A DNA stretch of 64,000 nt, taken from contig NZ_QAOX01000002.1 in the NCBI RefSeq assembly GCF_003050935.1, positions 558,001-622,000 on the forward strand. Reading direction: 5' to 3'. The notes under the pieces are model-generated. The model ran no database searches. It saw only the letters and a list, made by a program, of their open reading frames with translations, and was not told the origin of the DNA. The position numbers and the translations under genes are program-made. This DNA is from Luteibacter sp. OK325 (GTDB lineage: Bacteria; Pseudomonadota; Gammaproteobacteria; Xanthomonadales; Rhodanobacteraceae). Positions 55,263 through 64,000 of this stretch are shown here, in pieces (positions within the stretch are counted from its first letter, which is position 1; each line of letters starts with the position of its first letter).

Positions 55263-56300
55263 ATGACCCGACCCAAGAACGTTCTCGTTGTCGCCACGAT
55301 CGCCATGGTCTCCCTGGTCGTCGTCCTGCTGGTTGCCGGGACGCTTTACAACCAGCTCGCGCTACACAAGTTGCGCTCCCTGGCGCACGCTCCCGGCGAG
55401 ATCTACCGGGTCGACGGTTACGACGTGCATATGTTCTGTACCGGAGAAGGCTCCCCCACCGTCATGCTGGACACGGGCCTGGGCGATGACTTCACGACCT
55501 GGGTAAAGGTGCAGCCGGAGTTATCCAGGGTCACCCGCGTCTGCTCGTTCGACCGCAGTGGTTTCGGCTCAAGTGCCATGACGCCCCGCCCCCATGACGC
55601 GGACACGCTTGCCGCGCAGCTGCACGATCTTGTGCGAGTCGCGGGTATCGACACACCGTTTGTCCTGGTGGGCCACTCCATCTCTGGTCTTTACCTGCGC
55701 GCTTACGCCAAACGCTACGTGGGCGAGCTTGCCGCGCTGGTATTCATCGACGCAGCCACACCGCTTCAGGACGATCGCGTGCCCAGGAGCCTCGTCGCCA
55801 TCCAGGAGTCCCAGCGAGCCGGGATGCCCTGGCAAAAATTACTCATGACGATCGGCTGGTACCGGCTACAAGGCATCTGCTCGAGCGTGCCGGCTGGCTT
55901 TGAGGCGTACAGCGCGGTCATTCAAGCGAACAACTGTGACCCGACGCAGTTCGATGCGCTTGAGGCCGAACTTGACGCCGTGCGGCAGTCCGGCGAAGAA
56001 ACCCTCAAGGTCGGCCCCTTCCCTCACCTGCCCGTTCTCATCCTCTCGCGCGATCCCACCTCAATGCCGTCGAACTGGCCACCGGAAGTGGCCAGGGCGA
56101 ACTCGTTGGTCTGGAACCAGATGCAGGAAGAGAGCAAGGACCTGTCGCCGATCAGTCGTCGCATCATTGCCAAGGGTAGCGACCACTATATTCATGTCGA
56201 CCGGCCCGACCTGGTGAATCGTGAAGTGACGGGGCTTGTTGAGGCGCTCCGGCGGGGTGAGGTTTCTTATTCGCGAGCTGAGCCTACGATTGAAGAATAG
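55263..56300 (+). CDS. Membrane-anchored or exported alpha/beta hydrolase
   Basis: 345 residues from ATG 55263. N-terminal hydrophobic helix (VLVVATIAMVSLVVVLLVAGTLY) serves as anchor or signal. Catalytic Ser in VGHSISGLYLRAYAKRYVGELAALVFIDA; oxyanion strand TVMLDTGLGDDFTTW; probable His in GSDHYIHVDRPDLV. Family includes esterases and epoxide-hydrolase-like enzymes; substrate unknown. The 5' region (55150-55260) is unusually AT-rich for this genome. Confidence 0.85.
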   Translation: MTRPKNVLVVATIAMVSLVVVLLVAGTLYNQLALHKLRSLAHAPGEIYRVDGYDVHMFCTGEGSPTVMLDTGLGDDFTTWVKVQPELSRVTRVCSFDRSGFGSSAMTPRPHDADTLAAQLHDLVRVAGIDTPFVLVGHSISGLYLRAYAKRYVGELAALVFIDAATPLQDDRVPRSLVAIQESQRAGMPWQKLLMTIGWYRLQGICSSVPAGFEAYSAVIQANNCDPTQFDALEAELDAVRQSGEETLKVGPFPHLPVLILSRDPTSMPSNWPPEVARANSLVWNQMQEESKDLSPISRRIIAKGSDHYIHVDRPDLVNREVTGLVEALRRGEVSYSRAEPTIEE

Positions 56301-56318
56301 GGTTTTTGCACTGGGGGG

Positions 56319-56346
56319 CGCTATCGCCGCTGAAGCGGCTCCCACA
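56319..56346. repeat. REP-type palindrome
   Basis: 'cgctatcgccgctgaagcgg' then 'ctcccaca': GCCGCT/AGCGGC stem. Between the hydrolase and RND pump genes, which are convergent. Confidence 0.6.
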
Positions 56347-56358
56347 GGGGGGCGTTTG

Positions 56359-59300
56359 TCAGTGGGCTATTGCGGGGACTGCGCCGGGATCGATGTCCTT
56401 GTCGGGTTTGATGCGGAACCACAGGGCGTAGAGCGCAGGAAGGAACAGCAAGGTCAGCACCGTGCCACCGATCGTGCCGCCAATCAGGGTGAAGGCCAGC
56501 GAACCCCAGAAGACCGAGAAGGTTAGTGGAATGAAGGCGAGTACCGCGGCGAGCGCCGTCAGGATGACCGGTCGCGCACGCTGCACCGTCGCTTCGACGA
56601 CCGCGTGGTACGTATCCAGTCCCTGTCGCTGGTTGGTGTGAATCTGGCCAATCAGGATGAGGGTGTTGCGCATGATAATGCCGGCCAGGCCGATCACACC
56701 CAGGATGGCGTTGAAGCCGAACGGCTGGTGGAACAGGAGCAGCGTCGGCACGACGCCGACCAGAGCCACCGGCGCGGTGGCGAGGACCATCAGCATGCCC
56801 GCGATGGACCTGACCTCGAACACGATCACGATCATCATCAGGAGCAGCATGACCGGGAAAACGGCGGCGAGCGCGACGTTGGCCTTACCCGCTTCCTCGA
56901 GCGCACCAGCGGTCGTGATCGCGTAGCCGGGCTGCAACGTTGCCATCAACGGCTTGAGATCGTTGAGCACCTGCATCGAAACGTCGGGTGGCTGGAACGC
57001 TTCGCCAATGTCGCCGCGCACGGTGATGGTCGTCATGCGATCGCGACGGCGAAGGATGGGGTCTTCCATGCGCACCTCCGTGTGGCCAAGCTGGTCCAGA
57101 GGCAGCCGCTCCCCATGCGAACCCACGAGCGTGAAGGCACTGAGCTGCGCGGGGTCCAGACGGGTCGGCCCGGAACTGCGGGCCACCACGTCGACTGAGC
57201 GGATGTCCTCGCGAACCTTCGTCACTGTTGTGCCCGTGAGCAGGAACTGCAGCTGGTCCGCGGCGTCGCGCGAGCTCAGGCCGATCGCCTGCAGGCGGTC
57301 CTGGTCGAGTACGAGATGTACCGTCGGCACGCGCTCGCCCCAGTCACTGTTGACCGTGCGCATGCTCGGATTCTTCTGCATCACATCGCGAACCTTCGCC
57401 GCGAGGTCGCGCACCCGGCCCTCGTCCGGACCGGAAACGCGGAAGGCCACCGGAAACGGCGAATACGGACCGAAAACGATTTGCGTAGCACGTACGCGCG
57501 CCTCGGGCGCAAGGCCATCCTGCACGGCCTGCCAGACGCGCAACTTGAGCGCATCGCGTGTCTTCTCATTGTCGGTGAGCACGACGATCTTGGCGAACGA
57601 GGCATCGGGAAGTTCCGGGGCGATCGCGAGGTAGAAGCGCGGCGCGCCCTGCCCGATGTAGCTGGTGACGATCTTCGCCTCGGGTTGCTTGCGCAACCAG
57701 GCCTCGACTTCGCCGACCGCCTTACTGGTCGCTTCGATCGACGTGCCTTCGGGCATCTGCACTTCGACCAGCACTTCCGGGCGGTCCGACGCCGGGAAGA
57801 ACTGGTTCTTGACGAAGCCCATCCCCAGGACAGCCAATACGAACAGGCCGACCACGGTCAACGCGACGGCCAGCTTCCGGCGCACTGCGAAGGCAATCAC
57901 GCGGCGCAGCTTCCTGTAGCGCGGGGTGCCGTAGATAGCGGCATGACCACCTTCCACCGGACGGATATCCGGCAGCAGCTTGACGCCGAGGTAAGGGGTG
58001 AAGATGACCGCGACGAGCCACGAGGTGAGCAGCGAGAACATCACCACCCAGAAGATATTCCCGGCGTACTCACCGGCGGTCGACTTGGCGAAGCCCACCG
58101 GCATCAGGCCAATGGCGGTGACCAGCGTGCCCGCCAGCATGGGCGCCGCCGTGTGCCCCCACGAGTACGTCGCCGCCTCGATGCGGTCCTTGCCCTCCTC
58201 CATCTTCACCACGATGGTCTCGATGACGATGATCGCGTCATCGACCAGCAGGCCTAGCGAAAGAATCAGCGCACCCAGGGTGATGCGATCGAAGTCGCGT
58301 CCGGTCACCAGCATGATGACGAACACGCCGGCCAGGGTAAGCGGCACGGCGGCAGCGACCACCAGACCCACGCGGAAGCCCAGGCTGACCAGGCTCACCG
58401 CGATCACCACCGCCAGGGCAACAAAGAACTTCAGCATGAATTCGTCATAGGCCTCGGCGATATTGACCGCCTGGTCGGTGACCTTCGAGAACGTCAGTCC
58501 CACCGGCATCGTCGAGGAGATCGCCGATGCTTCCTTCTCAAGCGCCTTGCCCAGGTCCAGACCGTTGTAGCGCTCCTTCATCACCACGCCGAGGATGAGC
58601 GCCGGCTCACCGTCGTTACGGATGAGGAACATGGCCGGATCCTCGTAGCCACGACGCACCGTCGCGACATCCGCGAGGCGAAGCGTGCGCCCGTTGGCGA
58701 CGACGGGGGTGTCCTCGATGCGCTTGAGGTCGTCGAACGCGCCGTCGAGTCGTACGACCACGGAGGGTCCCTGCGTCTCGATCGAGCCCGCCGCGGCCAG
58801 CACGTTCTGTTTGTTGAGCGATTCGAAGATTGCCGTCGGCGCGATGCCGAGCGTGGCCAGTCGCTCATGTGAGAACTCGACGAAGATCTTCTCCGGACGC
58901 TCGCCGATGATGTTGACCTTCTTGACGCCCGGCACATGCAGCAACTGCTGCCTGACGGTCTCCGCTTCGCGCACGAGCAGGCGGTGCGGCTCGCCACGCG
59001 CCTTGAGCGCGTACAGGGCGAAGGTCACGTCGGCATATTCGTCATTGACCAGAGGTCCCGACACGCCGGGCGGCAGTTTCGCCGCTTCGTCGCCCAGCTT
59101 CTTGCGCGCCTGATAGAACTCCTCGGGCACCTCTGACGGCGGTGTGTCGTCACGCAGCGTCAGGGTGGTAAAGGCCAGCCCGGGACGGGAGAAGGTTTCG
59201 CTGCGGTCATACCATGTCAGTTCCTGTAGCCGCTTTTCCAGCGGCTCGGCGATCTGGTTCTGCATTTCCTCGGCGGTGGCACCGGGCCATGCGGTGACCA

Positions 59301-59451
59301 CCGTCAACACCTTCACGGTAAAGCTCGGATCCTCCGCACGCCCGAGATGGAAGAAGGCAAAAAGGCCTGCCACCGATACCGCGATGATCAGGAACAGCGT
59401 GACCGCGCGTTCGCGTACCGCAAGCGCGGACAGGTTGAAGCCGATGCTCAT
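56359..59451 (-). CDS. RND-family multidrug efflux transporter
   Basis: 1030 residues, normal for hydrophobe/amphiphile efflux RND pumps. Starts MSIGFNLSALAVRERAVTLFLIIA; porter domain IEFSHERLA-type and transmembrane helix 4 with LGLLVDDAIIVIETIVVKMEEG, whose Asp pair carries protons. C-terminal helices include IGLAGIIMRNTLILIGQIHTNQRQG. Closer to the VexF/TriC-like short-loop group than to AcrB (about 1049). Overlaps the adaptor gene by four bases; no TolC gene follows, so it must use an outer membrane channel encoded elsewhere. Confidence 0.95.
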   Translation of the reverse strand: MSIGFNLSALAVRERAVTLFLIIAVSVAGLFAFFHLGRAEDPSFTVKVLTVVTAWPGATAEEMQNQIAEPLEKRLQELTWYDRSETFSRPGLAFTTLTLRDDTPPSEVPEEFYQARKKLGDEAAKLPPGVSGPLVNDEYADVTFALYALKARGEPHRLLVREAETVRQQLLHVPGVKKVNIIGERPEKIFVEFSHERLATLGIAPTAIFESLNKQNVLAAAGSIETQGPSVVVRLDGAFDDLKRIEDTPVVANGRTLRLADVATVRRGYEDPAMFLIRNDGEPALILGVVMKERYNGLDLGKALEKEASAISSTMPVGLTFSKVTDQAVNIAEAYDEFMLKFFVALAVVIAVSLVSLGFRVGLVVAAAVPLTLAGVFVIMLVTGRDFDRITLGALILSLGLLVDDAIIVIETIVVKMEEGKDRIEAATYSWGHTAAPMLAGTLVTAIGLMPVGFAKSTAGEYAGNIFWVVMFSLLTSWLVAVIFTPYLGVKLLPDIRPVEGGHAAIYGTPRYRKLRRVIAFAVRRKLAVALTVVGLFVLAVLGMGFVKNQFFPASDRPEVLVEVQMPEGTSIEATSKAVGEVEAWLRKQPEAKIVTSYIGQGAPRFYLAIAPELPDASFAKIVVLTDNEKTRDALKLRVWQAVQDGLAPEARVRATQIVFGPYSPFPVAFRVSGPDEGRVRDLAAKVRDVMQKNPSMRTVNSDWGERVPTVHLVLDQDRLQAIGLSSRDAADQLQFLLTGTTVTKVREDIRSVDVVARSSGPTRLDPAQLSAFTLVGSHGERLPLDQLGHTEVRMEDPILRRRDRMTTITVRGDIGEAFQPPDVSMQVLNDLKPLMATLQPGYAITTAGALEEAGKANVALAAVFPVMLLLMMIVIVFEVRSIAGMLMVLATAPVALVGVVPTLLLFHQPFGFNAILGVIGLAGIIMRNTLILIGQIHTNQRQGLDTYHAVVEATVQRARPVILTALAAVLAFIPLTFSVFWGSLAFTLIGGTIGGTVLTLLFLPALYALWFRIKPDKDIDPGAVPAIAH

Positions 59452-60542
59452 TTCGTCGCTTCCTGCACATCGGCCACGCGTACCTGCTCGCCTTCGTGAA
59501 GCTGATGCGCACCCAGGGAAACGAAGCGCTCACCGGGCAAGAGGCCGCTGGTCACGGCCACTGTCTCATCGCCGAGGCTGCCCAACTGCACGTGGCGCCA
59601 CGTCACCACCGGCGTCTTACCCTTCAGAACCCACACGCCGGGGCCCGCGCCGTTGTCGTAAACGGCGGCAAGCGGCACGGTGGTGGCCGCTTCGCGTCCG
59701 TCCGGCAGGCGGACAACAACGGTTGCACCCAGCGGCGCATCCGCGGCCTTGCCTTCCAGTACGTAGCGCGCTTCGAACGTACGCGTCGCGGGGTCGGCCG
59801 CATCGGACAGCACGCGAAGTCGTGCCGGCCCGGCCTCTCCTGCTCCGCCGAACACCGATGCCTGTGCCATCGAGTCAATGGCCGGGCGAACCGTTTCCGG
59901 CAAGCTGACCAGCGCCTCACGCGGGCCCGCATGGGCGAGGTGAATCACGGTCTGGCCCGCCGCGACCACCTGGCCCGGTTCGGCGAGGGTGTCGACCACC
60001 GTGCCGTCGGCGTCGGCGACGAGCACCGAGTAGCCGGCCTCGTTCGCCGAGACCGATGCCTGCGCCTGGGCGGCACGAAGGCGCGCCGCTCCGGCGTCGG
60101 AAGCGGCCTTGGCCAGGTCGTAAGCCGAACGGGAAACCGCACCGACATCGGCCAGGCCGCGCAGACGTTTTTCATCGGCGGCGGCCTGCACCGCCTGCGC
60201 GCGCGCCGCCTCCACTTGCTCGGTCGACGCGGCATTGGCGAGCGCGAGATCCGTGCGATCGATGCGCATCAGCGGCTGGCCTTTCCTGACGACCTGGCCG
60301 GCGTCCACGAGCCGCTCGGTGACTTTTCCCGGAACCCGGAAGCCCAGCCCACTCTGGACACGGGCCGACACGACACCGGAAAAGGCGCGCTCGCCGTGCG
60401 CACCCGGCGCTACGGTGGCCGTGCGCACCATGGGTGCCTGGAGCCGGGGATCCGCCTGCGTCTGCGAGCAGGCGGCAAGGGCCAGTGCCAGGGCAGCGAC
60501 CCCGGGAGGCAGCAAACGACGGATCGGGAGCAACGTATCCAC
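59448..60542 (-). CDS. RND periplasmic adaptor, probable lipoprotein
   Basis: 364 residues. Signal with lipobox LAAC (ALALALAACSQTQ). Barrel-sandwich halves: SARVQSGLGFRVPGKVTERLVDAGQVVRKGQPLMRID and VLVADADGTVVDTLAEPGQVVAAGQTVIHL, flanking a helical hairpin. First gene of the two-gene pump operon. A 24-bp palindrome 39-62 bases upstream of its ATG overlaps a TTGACA -35. Confidence 0.93.
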   Translation of the reverse strand: MDTLLPIRRLLPPGVAALALALAACSQTQADPRLQAPMVRTATVAPGAHGERAFSGVVSARVQSGLGFRVPGKVTERLVDAGQVVRKGQPLMRIDRTDLALANAASTEQVEAARAQAVQAAADEKRLRGLADVGAVSRSAYDLAKAASDAGAARLRAAQAQASVSANEAGYSVLVADADGTVVDTLAEPGQVVAAGQTVIHLAHAGPREALVSLPETVRPAIDSMAQASVFGGAGEAGPARLRVLSDAADPATRTFEARYVLEGKAADAPLGATVVVRLPDGREAATTVPLAAVYDNGAGPGVWVLKGKTPVVTWRHVQLGSLGDETVAVTSGLLPGERFVSLGAHQLHEGEQVRVADVQEATK

Positions 60543-60580
60543 GGCGGGCTTCCATTAGGAAAGCCGCACTTTCGTATCTT

Positions 60581-60604
60581 GTGACCAATATGTCAACTGG
60601 TCAC
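60581..60604. promoter_or_regulatory. Operator of the RND pump operon (candidate TetR site)
   Basis: GTGACCA-N10-TGGTCAC, perfect 7-bp arms; a TTGACA -35 (reverse strand) lies within the spacer. A half site (GTGACC) recurs at 61278-61283 over the TetR gene promoter. Confidence 0.65.
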
Positions 60605-60623
60605 TGGAAACTCAGTTATACCG

Positions 60624-61238
60624 TCAGGGGGCGAGACTGCGCAGGATCAGGTTCGTGACTGCGGGTAATCCCTGGTCGATCTGATCGAGGTTGTGCTGGA
60701 GCAGGAGCGGGTGAGTAAACGGCGACGTGGCCAGGCAGATCGCCTTCAGGACCTCGTCCGCCGGCGTCTTGCGCTCGAACTCACCGGCTTCGCGTCCTTC
60801 CCGGATGATGCTGGCCAGTAACGCCTCGAACTCAACGACGTAAGCCGTTGAACTCGCCCAATTTTCGGCGCAGGAATGGATCACGATATCGTAGAGCTGC
60901 CGATCAGCGAAAAACTGGGCGCGATTCTCTTCCACCGTGGTGCGAAAGAGCACCCGCAGCTTCTCGTGGGCGCCTTGGGCAGCCTCGACGGCGGCTGTAA
61001 TGGTTCCGAGCTGCGCGGAAAGGCAGCGCCAGCAGATGGCCTCGCCGATCGCTTGCTTCGAGTCGAAGAATTTGTAGATGTACGCCTTGGAGAAGCCGAT
61101 CGCCTTGGCCAGGTCAGCAACGGTGGTCTTGGCGTAGCCGTACCGGCTGAAGTGCGCGTCGGCGGCCTCCACAATCTGCTCGCGGATGCCGGGAGCGCCC
61201 GTCGGGCTTGCCTCGGGTGTCGTAATCGCGTCGGTCAT
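60624..61238 (-). CDS. TetR-family regulator of the RND pump
   Basis: 204 residues from ATG 61238. N-terminal helix-turn-helix: QIVEAADAHFSRYGYAKTTVADLAKAIGFSKAYIYKFFDSKQAIGEAI. C-terminal ligand domain (VEENRAQFFADRQLYDIVIHSCAENW). Its stop lies 81 bases from the pump adaptor start, on the same strand, with the palindrome between, so it probably represses the pump. Confidence 0.9.
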   Translation of the reverse strand: MTDAITTPEASPTGAPGIREQIVEAADAHFSRYGYAKTTVADLAKAIGFSKAYIYKFFDSKQAIGEAICWRCLSAQLGTITAAVEAAQGAHEKLRVLFRTTVEENRAQFFADRQLYDIVIHSCAENWASSTAYVVEFEALLASIIREGREAGEFERKTPADEVLKAICLATSPFTHPLLLQHNLDQIDQGLPAVTNLILRSLAP

Positions 61239-61249
61239 GGGCAAGATAT

Positions 61250-61283
61250 ACCGGATACACCCCCACCTTGACAACTAGTGACC
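61250..61283 (-). promoter_or_regulatory. Candidate promoter of the TetR gene
   Basis: Reverse strand: TTGTCA, 18-base spacer, TATATC. A GGTCAC half operator lies immediately upstream of the -35, suggesting autoregulation. Confidence 0.45.
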
Positions 61284-61306
61284 GTTTCGTATTCGGGTAA
61301 CCTTCA

Positions 61307-62359
61307 TCAAGACCGAGCCTCCAGCACGATGTTGAACGGAGTCTCCGCGGCACGGCGAAGGCGTCGGAAGCCGCCGGCATCGACGATCACCTTGCGCAAG
61401 CGTGCCTCGCCGGCCTGGGCACCGAGTGCCGGACCATGCCGGGCGAGCGACACCGGTACGCAGATCATCGAAGACGCCGCGTAATACACGCGACCGACGG
61501 GATTGAGGTTGTCCGACGTGCTGTCGCCGGCAGCGGGCTCAACGATCATGCAGGTGCCGTCCTCCTTTAACGCCGTTCTCGCGTGGCGGGCTGCTCCGTC
61601 GGGATCGGCCATATCGTGCAGGCAATCGAAGAACGCGATGAGGTCGAAATCGCGGCCGTTATAACCGGTCGCATCCGCCTGTTCGAACGATGCATTGATC
61701 ACGCCGGCCTCCCTTGCCCGCTCGCGAGCGACGTCGATCGACGGTGCGTGATAGTCATAGCCAACGAAATGCGATGTCGGGAACGCCTTTGCCATCAGCA
61801 CGGTGCTCGCACCATGACCACAACCGACGTCGGCGACCTTGCCGCCACGCTTGAGCTTGTCGACCACACCTTCAAGCGCGGGCAACCACGCATCCAGCAG
61901 ATGAGCGTGGTATCCGCCGCGAAAGAATCGTTCGACACCATGGAACAGACAGGGATGATGTTCGCCCCACTCCATGCCGGCACCGCTACGGAAGTTGTCG
62001 CGCACGCGTGGATAGGTGTGGAAGAGTGCCTGGGCGATTTCGTACGCCCCGGCAAGATCGACCGGGCCGGCAGGATCGGCAAGGCACACAGCCTGTTCTT
62101 CATTGAGCCGGTACTGGCCCGACGACGCGTCGTAGTCAACGTAACCACCCGCGGCCTGGTTGCCGAGCCACTCGCGAATATAGCGCTCGTTGGTGCCGGT
62201 GCGCTTCGCCAGCTCGACAGGTGTCAGGGACTCCTTTGCGAGCGCCTTGTACAAGCCCAGTTCGTCGCCGAGCAGGACAAGCACCGCGCTGAATGCGGCG
62301 CCGAGATCGCCAACGGCTTTTCCCAGAAAGGCGTTGAGTTTTTCTTCGTTAACGGACAT
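61307..62359 (-). CDS. SAM-dependent methyltransferase with N-terminal winged helix
   Basis: 350 residues. Residues 1-95 are a winged-helix dimerisation domain (LVLLGDELGLYKALAKESLTPVELAKRTGTNERYIREWLGNQAAGGYVDYD). Residues 160-345 are a class I methyltransferase with the SAM loop VADVGCGHGASTVLMAKAFP, acidic FVGYDYHAPSIDVAR and FDLIAFFDCLHDMADP. Layout is typical of small-molecule O-methyltransferase-like enzymes. Substrate unknown; no pathway genes adjoin. Confidence 0.88.
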   Translation of the reverse strand: MSVNEEKLNAFLGKAVGDLGAAFSAVLVLLGDELGLYKALAKESLTPVELAKRTGTNERYIREWLGNQAAGGYVDYDASSGQYRLNEEQAVCLADPAGPVDLAGAYEIAQALFHTYPRVRDNFRSGAGMEWGEHHPCLFHGVERFFRGGYHAHLLDAWLPALEGVVDKLKRGGKVADVGCGHGASTVLMAKAFPTSHFVGYDYHAPSIDVARERAREAGVINASFEQADATGYNGRDFDLIAFFDCLHDMADPDGAARHARTALKEDGTCMIVEPAAGDSTSDNLNPVGRVYYAASSMICVPVSLARHGPALGAQAGEARLRKVIVDAGGFRRLRRAAETPFNIVLEARS

Positions 62360-62499
62360 GAGTTCGCGCTCCGCAAGAATGGCTTGATCAGGCGAGGGTC
62401 ACCTTGATCTAGTCCAATCCTGCGCGCACGGCCACTGTACAAACGGCCTAGATATCACCAGCGAACTACGAAGAACTACTGAGGTTTTCAGCAGACGCG

Positions 62500-63294
62500 C
62501 TATTCGACGAAGGCAATGAAGCGCTTGTCGCTTTTTGTCAGCGCGCCCGCGTTCATGAGACTCGCTCCGGCTGAATCCAGAAGCGCCAGGGTGCGCTCCC
62601 GATGCGAAACCAGTACCCAATCCGGTTGAGACGTTCCCGGCAATGCATCGACCGACACCGCGTCGAGTGCTGCAAGAAAGTGTGATCGCTCTGGCGTATG
62701 GGTTACGACGCCCTCGTTGGTCAGTCCAGCCTCGACAATGCCGAGCAGCTCGCATAGACGCCCCTTTGCATCGGCCTCGCGATAGTCCGACCCACGTCGA
62801 CTGTCGACCGCCTCGGCAACGGTCGTGTCGGCCCAACGACCCTCATCGGTTTGCAGCACCGTCCCGGTCGTCCATGCCTCAGGAGGACAGAGCTTCTGTG
62901 CAGGATCCACGGAAAGAAACGGGTTCACTTCGGCCGGATAGATGCGACATGCCATGGGCCGCCGCTCGTAGATGCCGCAGCTCATGTCACTGCGCAGGTT
63001 CGGACACGCCCCTTCGAAGGTGGCCAGCAGGGAGACAATGACGCGGACCGGAAGCGTTCCGCTCGCTGCCGCGAACGAGCGGTTGCGCTTATGCTGGGCC
63101 ACGCCGTCGTCCGCCGGCATCTCCTGCGGCCAGGGGATGGCTTCGCAGAACAGTTCGACATCGCCTCCCTCGCCAAGCCAGTTCCGGGCTTCGGCAAGTC
63201 CGAGGGGCAGGCGCAGGCCGTGGCAACAACGGCCACACATGGTGCAGGAGAAATGAAGGGCATGGCATCCTGGTCCGGGTCGCGGGAAAGGCAC
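62500..63294 (-). CDS. YkgJ-type cysteine-cluster protein
   Basis: 264 residues. N-terminal CxxCxxCC motif (FSCTMCGRCCHGLRLPL) and later cysteines in GACPNLRSDMSCGIYERRPMACRIYP, the full zinc- or iron-cluster pattern of the YkgJ (CxxCxxCC) family. The C-terminal 120 residues extend beyond the usual family length and are unrecognised. Function of the family is not established. Confidence 0.85.
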   Translation of the reverse strand: MPFPRPGPGCHALHFSCTMCGRCCHGLRLPLGLAEARNWLGEGGDVELFCEAIPWPQEMPADDGVAQHKRNRSFAAASGTLPVRVIVSLLATFEGACPNLRSDMSCGIYERRPMACRIYPAEVNPFLSVDPAQKLCPPEAWTTGTVLQTDEGRWADTTVAEAVDSRRGSDYREADAKGRLCELLGIVEAGLTNEGVVTHTPERSHFLAALDAVSVDALPGTSQPDWVLVSHRERTLALLDSAGASLMNAGALTKSDKRFIAFVE

Positions 63295-63346
63295 GTATGA
63301 CCATTCGCCTCAGAACCCGATCCGGTTACAGGTCCCCCTCAAATGC

Positions 63347-64000
63347 TTAGCGAAAAGCGACCGCCGGTTCGCCTTGCTTCAATACATAGCCACGCTCGGC
63401 CATGATCCGCGCCACCGCGTCCTCGGCGTCCTTGAATACGCACTCGAGCGGTTGGTTGGCGTCGATGTCCACGATCGGCGCACCGCTGTAAGTCAGGTAC
63501 GGTGTTACCGCGATCTTCCGGGCAAGGGCATCCCGGCGATGGTCGGGCTTGCGCGCGAATGCGGTGTCGACGTCGACATTGAGCCTGAGCACCAGATCCG
63601 GCCGGTAGCTTGCCATCCACTCGAACATGGCCTGCTCACGCCGCGCCAGGGTGAGTACCAGCCGTGACCCGCCGGGACTGTCAGGAAAGCCCGGACCATC
63701 GTAGGCCCCCGGGACGGCAATCTGAGGGTAGCGGTCCGTGATGACGATGAGGCCCTGCTTCCTCATAGCGAGCATGCGCTTGAAGCGCCGCTTCCGTCGC
63801 AGGGTAAAAGCGCTGATGACCAGGGCCGGCAGCAGGGTGGGCTGCTTGTCTTCCTTGAGCCGGTCATTCACGTCGTCGGCCTTGCGGCGGATCAGACGAT
63901 CCATGGCCGCACCGACGAGCGGCAATTGCCCGATAGCGCGCCCCACATTGCCCGACTGCTTGCCCAGATGGGCCCGCCCCGCCGGTCCGTAGCGGCCGAC
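63347..64000 (-). CDS. Thymidylate-kinase-like P-loop kinase, N-terminus cut by window edge
   Basis: The frame is open to the right edge (217 codons visible); GTG 63946 is internal, since VGRYGPAGRAHLGKQSGN continues upstream in frame. Visible parts: QGLIVITDRYPQIAVPGAYDGPG (DRY/LID-side motif of dTMP-kinase-like proteins), YRPDLVLRLNVDVDTAFARKPDHRRDALARKI (LID region with basic residues) and a final helix. The Walker A loop should lie just outside the window. Less conserved than Tmk, so it may phosphorylate another substrate. Confidence 0.75.
   Translation of the reverse strand, partial: VGRYGPAGRAHLGKQSGNVGRAIGQLPLVGAAMDRLIRRKADDVNDRLKEDKQPTLLPALVISAFTLRRKRRFKRMLAMRKQGLIVITDRYPQIAVPGAYDGPGFPDSPGGSRLVLTLARREQAMFEWMASYRPDLVLRLNVDVDTAFARKPDHRRDALARKIAVTPYLTYSGAPIVDIDANQPLECVFKDAEDAVARIMAERGYVLKQGEPAVAFR

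Noticed and set aside
61307-62359. Biosynthetic gene cluster around the methyltransferase
   Set aside because: No synthase, ligase or tailoring genes next to it; neighbours are a pump regulator and a cysteine-cluster protein.

Overview
The window is chromosomal DNA from a high-GC gammaproteobacterium. It most resembles the Xanthomonadaceae/Rhodanobacteraceae group (Luteibacter- or Dyella-like). The reasons are a DesT/FabR-regulated desaturase pair, a large TonB-dependent receptor, many hybrid and LytTR two-component systems, and scattered REP-type palindromes of the form 'taggagccg...cggcga'. I saw no rRNA, tRNA, insertion sequence, prophage or CRISPR array. Genus is an inference from gene style, not from a marker gene.

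Layout. 1-4.6 kb: large-type catalase (cut by the left edge), quinone oxidoreductase, DUF3224 and DUF2252 proteins. 4.6-6.5 kb: LytT/LytS-type two-component pair. 6.7-11.7 kb: small secreted and membrane proteins, pirin, YoaK-like protein, an NTF2-fold lipoprotein candidate. 11.8-14.7 kb: TetR repressor, ferredoxin reductase and fatty acid desaturase (desT-desC-desB type) with a palindromic operator. 14.7-16.6 kb: cyclic-nucleotide-binding MscS-type channel and a short AraC regulator. 16.7-24.9 kb: three PucR-family regulators, the last overlapping a DUF1656-HlyD-FUSC-TolC efflux operon of the AaeAB type. 25-30.3 kb: beta-propeller protein, second LytT/LytS pair, membrane protein, beta-lactamase-fold serine hydrolase. 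30.3-31.0 kb: gene-free region with a large composite inverted repeat. 31.0-36.5 kb: response regulator, ATP-grasp enzyme plus flavin monooxygenase, and a convergent TonB receptor preceded by a candidate cysteine-rich leader peptide. 36.5-43.7 kb: acyltransferase, REP cluster, then a CHASE3 hybrid kinase, CheR methyltransferase and REC-kinase-REC protein. 43.8-50.5 kb: transaldolase, secreted acetamidase/formamidase, S9 peptidase, a low-complexity small protein, haloperoxidase-like hydrolase, beta-carbonic anhydrase. 50.7-56.3 kb: XRE regulator, acyltransferase, small membrane protein, MHYT protein, chemoreceptor with a FliA-type promoter, hydrolase. 56.4-61.2 kb: RND pump, adaptor and TetR regulator. 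61.3-64 kb: methyltransferase, YkgJ-type cysteine-cluster protein and a thymidylate-kinase-like protein cut by the right edge.

The most interesting candidates are: (i) the ATP-grasp/SfnG-like monooxygenase/TonB receptor locus with a Cys-Cys-Cys-Cys leader peptide, which suggests cysteine-responsive control of organosulfur acquisition; (ii) paired, nearly identical operators that each abut a -35 box between a carbonic anhydrase and an XRE regulator; (iii) the composite inverted repeat near 30.4-30.9 kb; and (iv) three tandem PucR paralogues feeding an aromatic-compound-type efflux operon. All functional assignments come from reading motifs by eye; no database search was run.
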